This document shows, piece after piece, positions 6,117-14,155 of a stretch of DNA of 16,624 bases. Every line of letters starts with the position of its first letter. The stretch's first letter is position 1. The stretch comes from an uncultured Clostridia bacterium (GTDB taxonomy: Bacteria > Bacillota > Clostridia > Oscillospirales > Acutalibacteraceae): the NCBI GenBank assembly GCA_946628455.1, contig CAMOWP010000027.1, positions 1-16,624 of the forward strand, in the 5' to 3' direction. The notes beneath the pieces are model-generated. The model was not told where the DNA came from, searched no databases, and saw only the letters and a list, made by a program, of their open reading frames with translations. The position numbers were made by a program, and so were the translations under genes.

Positions 6117-6890
6117 ATGCGAATTTTAACTATCGGAGATATTGTTTCAAAGCAGGGCTGCGAATGCCTGAGGGAGAACGCGTTCAGGCTGAAAAGGGAT
6201 TACAGCGCCGACCTTGTTATTGCAAACGGAGAGAATTCAGCCATAGGAAACGGAATTCTTCCGCAGAGCGCAAGGTTCATTTTTGATTCGGGAGTTGACG
6301 TTATCACTCTTGGAAACCACGCGCTCAGAAGGCGCGAGATATCGGATTTTCTTGAAGAAAATGAATTCATTATCCGCCCTGCGAACTATCACCCTTCAGC
6401 CCCCGGTAGGGGTATGACGATTCTCGACAAGGGCTCTGCAAGGGTTGCTGTTATAAACCTTCAGGGCGCAGTTTATCTTGACAACATCGAAAACCCGTTT
6501 GAGTGCATTGACAGAGAGCTTGAAAGGGCAAAGGCTGAGGGCGCGGGAATAATCATTATTGATTTTCACGCAGAGGCGAGCAGTGAAAAACGCGCAATGG
6601 GCTTTTACGTTGACGGAAGAGCCTCCGTGCTTTTCGGAACGCACACGCACGTTCAGACCTCTGACGAGCAGATTCTCCCTAACGGATGCGGGTATATAAC
6701 AGATATCGGAATGACGGGACCTTACTATTCAGTTTTAGGAGTTGACCCTGAAATTGCGATAACAAAGATGAAAACAAACCTCCCCGTTAAGTTTTCAAAT
6801 CCCGACGGGCCGTGCACCATTGAGGGCTGTTTTTTTGAAATTGACGATAAAACAGGAAAAACCATCCGCACAGAAAGGTTCAGACGATGA
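6117..6890 (+). CDS. ymdB: YmdB-family metallophosphoesterase
   Basis: A 257-residue binuclear metallophosphoesterase of the YmdB/TIGR00282 type, which in Bacillus hydrolyses 2',3'-cyclic nucleotides and affects biofilm and motility decisions. Metal-ligand motifs appear in order: D8 in ILTIGDIV, NGENSA (37-42), LGNH (65-68), DFHAEASSEK (149-158) and GTHTHVQT (174-181), followed by the family's DIGMTGPYYSVLG block (about 196-208). All expected ligands are present. The length is slightly under the usual 260-270 residues. The usual GNHTWD is GNHALR here, a small departure beside the metal site. The start ATG follows AAAGAG. Its stop overlaps the lipoprotein start (ATGA). In Bacillus ymdB sits next to the RNase Y gene; here it leads an operon with a binding protein and recG. 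Confidence 0.92.
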   Translation: MRILTIGDIVSKQGCECLRENAFRLKRDYSADLVIANGENSAIGNGILPQSARFIFDSGVDVITLGNHALRRREISDFLEENEFIIRPANYHPSAPGRGMTILDKGSARVAVINLQGAVYLDNIENPFECIDRELERAKAEGAGIIIIDFHAEASSEKRAMGFYVDGRASVLFGTHTHVQTSDEQILPNGCGYITDIGMTGPYYSVLGVDPEIAITKMKTNLPVKFSNPDGPCTIEGCFFEIDDKTGKTIRTERFRR

Positions 6891-8377
6891 CAAAAAAATA
6901 CTTATCCCTTCTGCTTGCAGCCGTGCTGATTATAACTGTTTTTTCAGGCTGTACGGGAGGAAACGGTAAAAAAATAAATAAAAAGGAAATTGAAACGACT
7001 GTACAGACTAAGGTTGACACCTCAAGCTTCAGAGTGAGCTATTCAATGTCAGACTCGCTTGACCCGTATAAAACTACGAGCATAAATAACCAGGTTATTG
7101 AAACGCTTGCTTACGATTCGCTTTTCATACTTGACGAGAGCTACGAGGCTCAGCCTTCAATCGCCGAGAGCTATTCTTATCCCTCGCCTGACAAGCTCAA
7201 CGTTAAAATTAAGAGCGGGCTTAAGTTTTCAGACGGCTCCGGGCTTGCGGCTGAAAATATTGAATACTCCTTTGAGCAGGCGAAGGAATCGCCGCACTGG
7301 GGAAATGCGCTTGAAAATTTCAGCAGCGTTGAAATAATAAACGCGTACGAGCTCACCTTCAGCCTTAAATCCCCTAACCCGAACGCTCACAAGCTTTTAA
7401 CCTTTGCAATATGCAGGGCTAAGCTCAATGAAGAGGGCTTCAGAATCGGCTCGGGCAGGTACAAATTCATTGAGGCGGACGGCAGTGTAGCGCTTGTTTT
7501 AAATGAAAACTATCCTGATTTTGCGCCTAAATTTGCAAAAATCAATCTTGTTAACATCACCTCGAGCGATTCCGTTGAAAACGCAATCAACATAGGCAAC
7601 ATCAGTTTTGCTTACCTTGATTTATCAGGCGGAAGCAAAACAAAAATTTTATCCGCAACAAAAACGGTAAACCTTAACAACCTTGTTTACCTTGGCATTT
7701 ACTGCAAAAGCGGCATAACGGAAAACAGGAATATCCGCCGCGCCATTAACCTTGCTCTTGACAGAGACACAATAGTTAAAAGCGCATACAGAGGATATGC
7801 AAACACGGCAAAATCAATTTACAACCCCGTTACCGCGCTTTCAAAGCAGACGGAAATTTTTGAAGGCACTGCAAACCTTTCTGCTGCAAAGCAGGCTATT
7901 GATTCAAGCGGGTATTCAAAGGACGAGCTTAAGCTTACTCTGCTCACCGATAAGTCAGAGGGCAAGCAGGCGACGGCAAGGCTTGTTAAGCGCCAGCTTG
8001 AAACCGCAGGCTTTAAGGTTGAGCTCAAGGTGCTTAAAAATTCCACCTACAAGGAATATGTAAGAGACGGCTATTTTGACATTTACGTCGGCGAAACGAA
8101 GCTAACGGGAGATATGAGCCTTGACAGCTTTTTTGACGCCGATGGCGGCACAAGCTACGGAATTGACGAGGAATCAAAAACGGCGCTTGCATATAAAAGC
8201 TATCTTGAGGGCGAAAGCGAAATCGGAAAGTTCATCTTAAGCTTTACCGAGGAGCTGCCGTTTCTTCCGATTCTTTACAGACAGGGCATAATCTGCTACA
8301 CAAAATCGCTTCAGGGCGATATGCAGGGATATGACGGAAACTATTTTTCAAATATTGAGGATTGGTATTATAACTGA
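6887..8377 (+). CDS. Extracellular solute-binding lipoprotein, family 5 (oligopeptide/dipeptide type)
   Basis: A 496-residue protein with a lipoprotein signal: two lysines, a hydrophobic core from about 5-18, and FSGC with the lipidated cysteine at C22. The mature part has the SBP family 5 pattern: SDSLDPYKTT near 55-64, IETLAYDSLF, then LKFSDGSGLAAENIEYSFEQA in the first third. The middle region NRNIRRAINLALDRDTIVKSAYRGYA (about 281-306) is the other family hallmark, and the end has ELPFLPILYR. Such proteins bind peptides, nickel complexes or similar ligands outside the cell and hand them to an ABC permease. No permease or ATPase gene is next to it, so it is an orphan that may serve a distant transporter or act as a sensor. 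Its start overlaps the ymdB stop (ATGA) and its stop overlaps recG by one base, so the three genes are translationally coupled. Confidence 0.87.
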   Translation: MTKKYLSLLLAAVLIITVFSGCTGGNGKKINKKEIETTVQTKVDTSSFRVSYSMSDSLDPYKTTSINNQVIETLAYDSLFILDESYEAQPSIAESYSYPSPDKLNVKIKSGLKFSDGSGLAAENIEYSFEQAKESPHWGNALENFSSVEIINAYELTFSLKSPNPNAHKLLTFAICRAKLNEEGFRIGSGRYKFIEADGSVALVLNENYPDFAPKFAKINLVNITSSDSVENAINIGNISFAYLDLSGGSKTKILSATKTVNLNNLVYLGIYCKSGITENRNIRRAINLALDRDTIVKSAYRGYANTAKSIYNPVTALSKQTEIFEGTANLSAAKQAIDSSGYSKDELKLTLLTDKSEGKQATARLVKRQLETAGFKVELKVLKNSTYKEYVRDGYFDIYVGETKLTGDMSLDSFFDADGGTSYGIDEESKTALAYKSYLEGESEIGKFILSFTEELPFLPILYRQGIICYTKSLQGDMQGYDGNYFSNIEDWYYN

Positions 8378-10398
8378 TGGATGACCTTAAAAGCTTTGAC
8401 ATAAAGTTCATAAAGGGCGTTGGAGAAAAAAGGGCTCAGCTTTTTAACAGGCTGGGCATATTCTCGCTTGACGATTTAGTTCACTACTATCCGCGAAAAT
8501 ACCAGGACTGGAGCGAAACAACAACTGTTGCCGAAGCGCAAAACGGAGACACCGTAACGATTAAAACAACTATGATAACGCCTATAAAAAAGGCGATAAT
8601 AAGAAAAGGGCTTACCCTTTTCAAGTGTAATTTCTCCGACGGGGACAACATTATTCACGTAACAATTTTCAACAACAAATACCTTGCGGATTCGCTTCGC
8701 ACCTTTGATGATTATATTCTTTACGGCAAGCTTGAAAAGAAATTTACGGACGCCTCGATGAGCTCCCCTCAAATTGAAAAAAATGACAGCGCAATCGGAA
8801 TTCATCCGATTTACCCTTCAACGGAAAGGCTCAATTCAAAGGCTATAGCAAAGGTTGTTAAGGCGGCGCTTGATAAGGTTGAGCATTTTGAAGATACATT
8901 AAGCGACGAGCTGCTTCAGCGGTACGACCTGTGCTCGCTTGATTTTGCTATAAGGCAGATTCATTTTCCGAGCGAGCAGAAAAATATTGCAATTGCAAGG
9001 AAGCGGCTTATTTTCGAGGAGCTGCTGACACTGCAGCTTGGGCTGCTCAAGCTCAAAACGAAAAAGAGCGCCGACAATGGCTATATTATTGAAAAGGATT
9101 TCAGCGGGGAGTTTTATAAGCTGCTCCCCTTTGAGCCGACCTCGGCGCAGAAAAGAGCGGTTAACGACTGCCTTAAGGATATGAAAAGCTCACACGCAAT
9201 GAACAGGCTTGTTCAGGGAGACGTTGGCTCGGGAAAGACGGCGGTTGCCGCTGCGCTTATGTACACCGTAATAAAAAACGGTTACCAGGCGGCGATGATG
9301 GCGCCTACTGAAATCCTCGCCTTTCAGCACTTTGAATCACTGACGGAGCTTTTTAAGGACACCGATTTAAGAATTGCGCTTCTCACAGGCTCAACGAAGC
9401 CGAAGGAGAAAAAGGAAATCAAAAAGGCGCTGCTTGAGGGCGAAATCGACCTCATAATAGGCACTCACGCTCTTATTCAGAATGACGTTGAGTTCAGCGA
9501 CCTTGCGCTTGTTATAACAGACGAGCAGCACCGTTTCGGAGTTGAGCAGAGAGCTACGCTTGCAATGAAGAGCAAAAGCCCTCACCTGCTTGTAATGAGC
9601 GCAACGCCTATTCCGAGAACGCTCGGGCTCATCATTTACGGCGACCTTGACATTTCCGTTATTGACGAGCTTCCCGCAGGGCGCAAGCCGATAAGAACTG
9701 ACGTTGTTGATTCCTCGTACCACGAGAGAATTTATAATTTCATAAAGAAAAACGTTGACTCGGGAGCGCAGGCGTACATTGTCTGCTCGCTTGTTGACGA
9801 GGGCGAAAGCGATTTAATATCGGCAAAGGAATACGCCGAAAAGCTTTCAAAAACAGCGTTCAAGGGGTATAACCTCGGGCTGCTCCACGGCAAGCTCAAG
9901 GCTAAGGAGAAGGACAACGTTATGAACGCCTTTTCAAGAGGAGACGTTCAGGTGCTTGTTGCAACGACTGTTATTGAGGTTGGCGTTGACGTTCCTAACG
10001 CAACTATTATGCTTATTGAAAATGCGGACCGCTTCGGCCTCTCACAGCTTCATCAGCTAAGAGGAAGAGTCGGCAGAGGAAGCGAAAAATCCTACTGCAT
10101 TCTCGTTTCGGATAACAAGAGCCGCACCTCGCAGGACAGGCTTGCGATTATGAAGGAGACAAACGACGGCTTTAAAATTGCAGATTACGACCTCAGGGCA
10201 AGGGGCCCCGGAGACTTTTTCGGAAAGCGCCAGCACGGTCTGCCGAACCTCGTGATTGCCGATATGCTTGAGGATATGGAAACTGTCAGGGTGTGCCAGG
10301 CGTGCGCTCAGGAAATGCTGAAAGAGGATATTAGTCTCAGCAATTACCCGCTGCTTAAAAAGCAGATTAACGATATGTTCAGAAAGGTTAATAATTAG
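8377..10398 (+). CDS. recG: ATP-dependent DNA helicase RecG
   Basis: A 673-residue superfamily 2 helicase that remodels stalled replication forks and branch-migrates Holliday junctions. The N-terminal wedge/OB domain covers about 1-200, beginning with the helix-hairpin IKGVGEKRAQLFNRLGI and the DLVHYYPRKYQD block. Helicase motifs follow: Walker A GDVGSGKT (281-288, K287), DEQH (382-385), SATPIPRT (408-415), the IEVGVDVPNA region (533-542) and QLRGRVGRG (560-568). The C-terminal DFFGKRQHGLP loop is a RecG hallmark. Length and motifs are complete. The ATG overlaps the preceding stop by one base (TGATG), so its translation depends on the lipoprotein gene. recG is more often near DAK-kinase or ribosomal/cell-wall genes in Firmicutes, so this neighbourhood is not the common one. 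Confidence 0.97.
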   Translation: MDDLKSFDIKFIKGVGEKRAQLFNRLGIFSLDDLVHYYPRKYQDWSETTTVAEAQNGDTVTIKTTMITPIKKAIIRKGLTLFKCNFSDGDNIIHVTIFNNKYLADSLRTFDDYILYGKLEKKFTDASMSSPQIEKNDSAIGIHPIYPSTERLNSKAIAKVVKAALDKVEHFEDTLSDELLQRYDLCSLDFAIRQIHFPSEQKNIAIARKRLIFEELLTLQLGLLKLKTKKSADNGYIIEKDFSGEFYKLLPFEPTSAQKRAVNDCLKDMKSSHAMNRLVQGDVGSGKTAVAAALMYTVIKNGYQAAMMAPTEILAFQHFESLTELFKDTDLRIALLTGSTKPKEKKEIKKALLEGEIDLIIGTHALIQNDVEFSDLALVITDEQHRFGVEQRATLAMKSKSPHLLVMSATPIPRTLGLIIYGDLDISVIDELPAGRKPIRTDVVDSSYHERIYNFIKKNVDSGAQAYIVCSLVDEGESDLISAKEYAEKLSKTAFKGYNLGLLHGKLKAKEKDNVMNAFSRGDVQVLVATTVIEVGVDVPNATIMLIENADRFGLSQLHQLRGRVGRGSEKSYCILVSDNKSRTSQDRLAIMKETNDGFKIADYDLRARGPGDFFGKRQHGLPNLVIADMLEDMETVRVCQACAQEMLKEDISLSNYPLLKKQINDMFRKVNN

Positions 10399-10410
10399 AT
10401 AAATTAAAAG

Positions 10411-10449
10411 CCCTCCGATTCATACGAATCAGAGGGTGTATTTTATTTG
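10411..10449. terminator. Two-way terminator between recG and the FN3/transglutaminase-like gene
   Basis: The arms CCCTC-C-GATTC (10411-10421) and GAATC-A-GAGGG (10426-10436) pair with one C-A mismatch around an ATAC loop. TGTATTTTATTTG follows on the plus strand and CTTTTAATTTAT on the minus strand, so both converging genes can end here. Confidence 0.8.
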
Positions 10450-11633
10450 AGCGTTTTATATTTTACGATGAATTTATCCTTATAGATATCGGCTTTTCTG
10501 AAGGACATATACCAGCTGTCAAACAGAAAGCGCTTTTCGGTTGCGCTTCCCTTTTCAAGCCCGAAGCAGTTTTCATTAATATAGCCCTCAATTCTTCCGT
10601 CGCACACGAACGGCTGGCCTGCAAAAAACAGCACCGGCCACTTATGTATCGGGCGCCCGCCTGAGCGGTTCTGGAAATTGCCCGCAGCCATCCAGATAAA
10701 GTTATCAAATTTTCTTGTTTCGCCGAAAAGCGCGTCAACCGTTTTGTTGAAATTAATGGTGAAATAATAACAGCTTTGGAAGCTCTGAGCGTGAATCACG
10801 TGCCAGATATATATAGCCTCAAGGCGGTCATAAGTAGTTTCATATTTTGAAATATCAACTGCGTTTTTAGTCAGCTTAAGAACTGCCTTTTTGCCTGACA
10901 GGTCAGTTTCATAGGTGTTTACCATTGATTTGAAGGTATAGCCCTTTTCAATTTCGACCTGCTTAACGGCGCTCCTTTTAGCGGCGTATTTTACGCCCTC
11001 AAAATCTCTGAACGCAATTACCCTGACATAGTAAGTATCCTTGCCGAGGCCCTTGATAACGGCTGAATTTATGTTTTCCTCATACACTATGGTTGAGGTA
11101 TACTTTTCTTCAAACGACGACGAGGTGCTGTACTGAAGGATATAGCCCGTTGCCTTATCATCGCCGCTCCATTTAACGCTCATCCTTCCCTTTGACTTAT
11201 AGGAAAGCTCGGTGATTTTAGCCCTTGCGGGAGGCATCGGAATTTTAATCAACGTTGCTTCGCCGTAATATTTTCTGCCCTTTTTCTTAACGTATGTTCT
11301 GACCTTTACCTTGCGGATATCGGTCTGCGGCAGCTTTTTCAAATCTAGCTTTTTATCTTTAGTATGTCCCTTGTTTACATAGTGCCCCTTCTTCTTGCTG
11401 TAAACGAGCACCTGAAAGCCTGAATCGGCTTTAAGCTTTTCCTTAAGCTTCCATTTTAGCTGCGCAGTGGTTTCGCTGCAGCTTACAGCCTCTAAAGCGT
11501 ATGGCGCGGAATATGTGTTAACCTTTGACTTTGCGCTTGCTGAAAATGGGAAAGAAAATGAGCTTAAAAGCACCGCGAATGCAAGAATAACATACAAAAG
11601 CCTGACAGGTTTTATTTCACAATTCTTAATCAT
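10443..11633 (-). CDS. Secreted protein with two FN3-like domains and a transglutaminase-like domain
   Basis: A 396-residue protein with a classical signal peptide: basic start, hydrophobic core about 12-30, likely cleavage after ASA at residue 34. Residues about 41-133 and 134-228 look like two fibronectin-III domains; the second has KITELSYKSKGRMSVKWSG, then ATGYILQYS and KDTYYVRVIAF. The C-terminal domain begins with YETTYDRLEAIYIWHVIHAQ, comparable to the helix that opens transglutaminase/protease domains. C288 (QSCYYF), H330 (IHKW) and D345 (FVCD) then follow in the Cys-His-Asp order; the spacings (42 residues between Cys and His, His to Asp 15) match that fold. The usual GxC and HxW are only partly kept, so catalysis is uncertain. 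The protein is lysine-rich, as are many clostridial surface proteins, but has no sortase or choline-binding anchor. The start has GAGG in front of it. Confidence 0.68.
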   Translation of the reverse strand: MIKNCEIKPVRLLYVILAFAVLLSSFSFPFSASAKSKVNTYSAPYALEAVSCSETTAQLKWKLKEKLKADSGFQVLVYSKKKGHYVNKGHTKDKKLDLKKLPQTDIRKVKVRTYVKKKGRKYYGEATLIKIPMPPARAKITELSYKSKGRMSVKWSGDDKATGYILQYSTSSSFEEKYTSTIVYEENINSAVIKGLGKDTYYVRVIAFRDFEGVKYAAKRSAVKQVEIEKGYTFKSMVNTYETDLSGKKAVLKLTKNAVDISKYETTYDRLEAIYIWHVIHAQSFQSCYYFTINFNKTVDALFGETRKFDNFIWMAAGNFQNRSGGRPIHKWPVLFFAGQPFVCDGRIEGYINENCFGLEKGSATEKRFLFDSWYMSFRKADIYKDKFIVKYKTLK

Positions 11634-11653
11634 AAAACATCCTCTATATTATC

Positions 11654-11690
11654 ACAGAAAAGAAACCGCCCCTTTTTTACAGAGGCGGTT
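11654..11690 (-). terminator. Intrinsic terminator after the ferredoxin gene
   Basis: The arms AACCGCC (11664-11670) and GGCGGTT (11684-11690) pair around a 13-base loop in which CT and AG can extend the stem. The minus-strand exit reads TTTCTTTTCTG. The plus-strand exit is also T-rich, but no plus gene arrives here. Confidence 0.75.
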
Positions 11691-11707
11691 TTTGCATTTA
11701 AAAGTAA

Positions 11708-11878
11708 TTAACCCTGAGCTGGTGCGCCAACAGGGCAAACGCCTTCGCAAGCACCGCACTCGATGCAAGCATCAGCATCGATAACATACTTATCGTCGCC
11801 TTCTGAAATAGCGCCAACAGGACACTCTGCAGCACAAGCACCGCAGGAAATGCAATCGTCACTAATTACATATGCCAT
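11708..11878 (-). CDS. 2[4Fe-4S] ferredoxin (clostridial type)
   Basis: A small gene of 56 residues, MAYVISDDCISCGACAAECP at the start and CIECGACEGVCPVG in the second half. Two CxxCxxCxxxCP motifs are present: C9, C12, C15, C19 and C38, C41, C44, C48. The two halves are related by the ancient internal duplication of clostridial ferredoxins, and each cluster is bound by three cysteines of one motif and the fourth of the other. It is an electron carrier for cytoplasmic enzymes such as pyruvate:ferredoxin oxidoreductase and hydrogenase, and marks an anaerobic metabolism. The ribosome-binding site GGGAGG, about 8 bases before the ATG, is among the best in the window and suggests high expression. 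It has its own promoter candidate and terminator, so it is probably monocistronic. Confidence 0.95.
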   Translation of the reverse strand: MAYVISDDCISCGACAAECPVGAISEGDDKYVIDADACIECGACEGVCPVGAPAQG

Positions 11879-11935
11879 AATATTTTCCTCCCTAAATAAT
11901 GCTTAAGATAAGTTTCCTAATTCCTATCATATATA

Positions 11936-11964
11936 AATATAGCAAAAAGATTATAAAAATGCAA
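11936..11964 (-). promoter_or_regulatory. Promoter candidate for the ferredoxin gene
   Basis: On the minus strand, TTGCAT (11964-11959), a 17-bp spacer and TATATT (11941-11936) give a usable sigma-A promoter, with a leader of about 50 bases before the ATG at 11878. The -35 match is weak, and the region is so AT-rich that other -10 choices exist. Confidence 0.4.
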
Positions 11965-11984
11965 GTATAAATTTATTTTTATAA
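11942..11984 (-). terminator. Weak AT-only hairpin after ricT
   Basis: TTATAAAAAT (11951-11960) and ATTTTTATAA (11975-11984) are perfect 10-bp complements, touching the ricT stop and followed on the minus strand by TCTTTTTGC. With no GC pair the stem would be weak, and it overlaps the ferredoxin promoter candidate. It may allow partial read-through into the ferredoxin gene. Confidence 0.35.
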
Positions 11985-12809
11985 TTATCCGTTCTTTTCA
12001 CGTTTAACTATTCTTACCTCATCTCTGTTAACTATTACAGGCGCGCCTTCTGGCATACTGTCAAGCTGAACCTTGAGTTTGCCTGTTAGGACTGCGCTGT
12101 CAACAACAACGCCTCTGCCCTCGCGGCAATCAACAACAGTTCCCTTCGCAGGGGTGATTTTATTAAGGTATTCATATGAATTTTGCTCATATTTAAGGCA
12201 GCACATAAGCCTTCCGCACGTTCCGCTGATTTTTCCGGGAGAGAGCGAAAGCCCCTGCTCCTTAGCCATTTTAATTGAAACGGAATGGAAATCGTTAAGA
12301 AAGGTTGAGCAGCAAAACGGCCTTCCGCAGATTCCGAGGCCGCCTATCATCTTAGCCTCGTCTCTGACGCCAATCTGGCGGAGCTCAATTCTTGTGTGAA
12401 ATTCGCTTGCAAGGTCCTTTACAAGCTCCCTGAAATCAACTCTTCCGTCTGCTGTGAAATAGAAGATAATCTTTGAGCCGTCGAAGGTATATTCAACCTC
12501 GGTAAGGTCCATATCAAGGCCGTGCTCCTCAATCTTTTTCAGGCAGATTGAATAGGCGTTTTTCTCCTTGATTTTGTTTTCCTCAAGGCGCTTTTTATCC
12601 TCCTCGGTAGCGACTCTTTTAATCGGCTTGAGAGGAGAGACAACCTCGCTGTCATCTATTTCCTTAACGCCGCTTGAAGCGATGCCGCATTCAATGCCTC
12701 TTACCGTTTCAACAACTACTGTATCGCCCTTCCTGACATCTATATCAGATGGGTCAAAATAATACATTTTGCCTGTGTCCTTAAAGCGGACACCAACAAC
12801 CTTAACCAT
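11985..12809 (-). CDS. ricT: RicT (YaaT/PSP1 family), Fe-S partner of RNase Y
   Basis: A 274-residue PSP1 C-terminal-domain protein. In Bacillus RicT forms a complex with RicA and RicF that carries [4Fe-4S] clusters, binds RNase Y, and steers mRNA maturation, sporulation and competence. The N-terminal part has VVGVRFKDTGKMYYFDP and GDTVVVETVRGIECG. The central signature RQIGVRDEAKMIGGLGICGR leads to the cysteine pairs C161, C166 and C167 (ICGRPFCC), then C198, C203 and C204 (TCGRLMCCLKYE). These are the family's cluster ligands, and all are present. The start has AAAGGA in front, 13 nt after holB. It is the last gene of the long minus-strand operon, and its order after darA and holB is the conserved Firmicutes one. 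No RicA or RicF gene is in the window. Confidence 0.92.
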   Translation of the reverse strand: MVKVVGVRFKDTGKMYYFDPSDIDVRKGDTVVVETVRGIECGIASSGVKEIDDSEVVSPLKPIKRVATEEDKKRLEENKIKEKNAYSICLKKIEEHGLDMDLTEVEYTFDGSKIIFYFTADGRVDFRELVKDLASEFHTRIELRQIGVRDEAKMIGGLGICGRPFCCSTFLNDFHSVSIKMAKEQGLSLSPGKISGTCGRLMCCLKYEQNSYEYLNKITPAKGTVVDCREGRGVVVDSAVLTGKLKVQLDSMPEGAPVIVNRDEVRIVKREKNG

Positions 12810-12822
12810 ATTTATTTCCTTT

Positions 12823-13800
12823 CTAACGCCCTGCCGCCTTTCTTAAATCAGCGCAGGTCTTTGTTATAAGAACAGAGTTATTAACGCCTCTGTCTGCAAG
12901 CTCTTTTATATCGTCGCACACCTCAATCAGCCTCATCAGCTTTTTTCTGCTGAGCCTTGAAGAAAGCAGCGCGGCAGTTTCCTTCTGAGCGCTGAGCGGC
13001 TTGCTCTCAGGCAGAAGCGCGTCTCTGAATACAAGCTTGAGTACGCTCATTGCCGCCGAGAGATTTGCATTGTTCCACGAAAAGCCCGCAACGGTCTTAA
13101 TCAGCTCATATTCACTTGGCGCAATAACGTTTTTTGCAAGCTCTCCCGCAAGCTCGTTTATTTTTGAAAGCTTTCCGTCTTTGAGACTTTCAAGCGCTTT
13201 GCCTATGTTTCCGCCCCAGATTTCAAGCGCCTTGAATGCCTCGTCATAGCTTATCTCCTCATCCTGAGAGGAGATGTATTCAGCGCCAGCGGAGCTCTCA
13301 ACTCCGCTGAGGGTAAGAACAACGCTTCTTGAAAGCACAGTTTCAAGCATTGCGGATTTATTTGTAACCGTCAGGATAAACACCGCATATGACGGCGGCT
13401 CCTCAAGAATCTTTAAAAGCGCATTCTGAGCGTTTAAATTCATAGACTGAGCGTTGCCTAAAATATAGACCTTGTAATCAGCCTCATTCGGCTTAACAAA
13501 CGCGTCGTCACGGATTTCCCTCACCTTGCCGACATGAAACGCCGCGGGTCTGTTAGCCGCGGTATATTCAATTATATCGGGATGAATTCCCTTTAAAACC
13601 TTGGAGCACTGCGGGCACTTAAGGCAGGGAGGCTCTTCTCCCCTGCAGAAAAGATTTAAGGCAATATCTCTTGCAAGAGTTCTTTTCCCCATACCCTCAT
13701 CGCCTTCAATAATGATTGCCTGAGGGAGCCTTTTTGACTGAATAAGAACGCTGAGCTGCTCCTTGATTTTTTCATTTCCCTTAAAATTCAAAAATTCCAT
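12823..13800 (-). CDS. holB: DNA polymerase III delta prime subunit
   Basis: A 325-residue AAA+ clamp-loader subunit that helps open the beta sliding clamp at the replication fork. It shows EGDEGMGKRTLA (Walker A, 32-43), a zinc module with C52, C59, C62 and C65 (CLKCPQC), and the block NLNAQNALLKILEEPP (121-136), which is nearly invariant in delta prime and DnaX. The SRC sensor motif that DnaX and delta prime place after this (usually LSRCQ) reads LSRSVVL, so the Cys is Ser. The helical C-terminal domain that contacts DnaX follows. The start is five bases after the darA stop with no clear ribosome-binding site, which points to re-initiation by ribosomes leaving darA. Confidence 0.88.
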   Translation of the reverse strand: MEFLNFKGNEKIKEQLSVLIQSKRLPQAIIIEGDEGMGKRTLARDIALNLFCRGEEPPCLKCPQCSKVLKGIHPDIIEYTAANRPAAFHVGKVREIRDDAFVKPNEADYKVYILGNAQSMNLNAQNALLKILEEPPSYAVFILTVTNKSAMLETVLSRSVVLTLSGVESSAGAEYISSQDEEISYDEAFKALEIWGGNIGKALESLKDGKLSKINELAGELAKNVIAPSEYELIKTVAGFSWNNANLSAAMSVLKLVFRDALLPESKPLSAQKETAALLSSRLSRKKLMRLIEVCDDIKELADRGVNNSVLITKTCADLRKAAGR

Positions 13801-13805
13801 ATAGG

Positions 13806-14129
13806 TTAAAATTTCTCAAAGTGTTCAATATCGGTTGTAAACGCAACAGCGCCGTACTCCTCAACGTCAACAGCGCTGTTGAGGAGGGAGCCCGTTAAAG
13901 TGCTTGTTACACCCTGAGTTTTAATTTTTCTTTTAGTTACGCTTTTCTTGAGCACGCTGTAAAGCTTTTCAACTCTGTCATTTTCACAGCAGATAAGAAG
14001 CGCTGTGTGGCCATCAACAAGGAACTGACCCGAGGTTGAAATTTTAGTTACAAAGTAACCGTTGAGCGCAACTGCATCAAGCACCTTTTCCGTATCTTTA
14101 TTTGAAATAATTGTTATAACTAATTTCAT
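13806..14129 (-). CDS. darA: Cyclic di-AMP receptor DarA (PstA, DUF970)
   Basis: A 107-residue PII-like trimeric protein that binds the second messenger c-di-AMP in Firmicutes. The family's opening MKLVITIISNKDTEKVLDAV, the NGYFVTKISTSGQFLVDGHTALL block (about 23-46) and the later ENDRVEKLYSVLKK all match, and the length is typical. The flexible B-loop region after residue 66 has KRKIKTQGVTSTL. In Bacillus the gene lies between tmk and yaaR-holB-ricT; here it precedes holB directly. Its ribosome-binding site is poor, and it follows the AEC-transporter gene by 26 nt, so it is probably read from the upstream operon. Its cellular target is unknown even in model species. Confidence 0.9.
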   Translation of the reverse strand: MKLVITIISNKDTEKVLDAVALNGYFVTKISTSGQFLVDGHTALLICCENDRVEKLYSVLKKSVTKRKIKTQGVTSTLTGSLLNSAVDVEEYGAVAFTTDIEHFEKF

Positions 14130-14155
14130 TTTATCACTCGTTTCCTGAATTTTTG

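Noticed and set aside
11467..11784. A plus-strand frame of 105 codons spanning the ferredoxin terminator.
   Set aside because: It crosses a terminator hairpin and runs antisense to the signal-peptide region and the ferredoxin gene; its composition is not protein-like.
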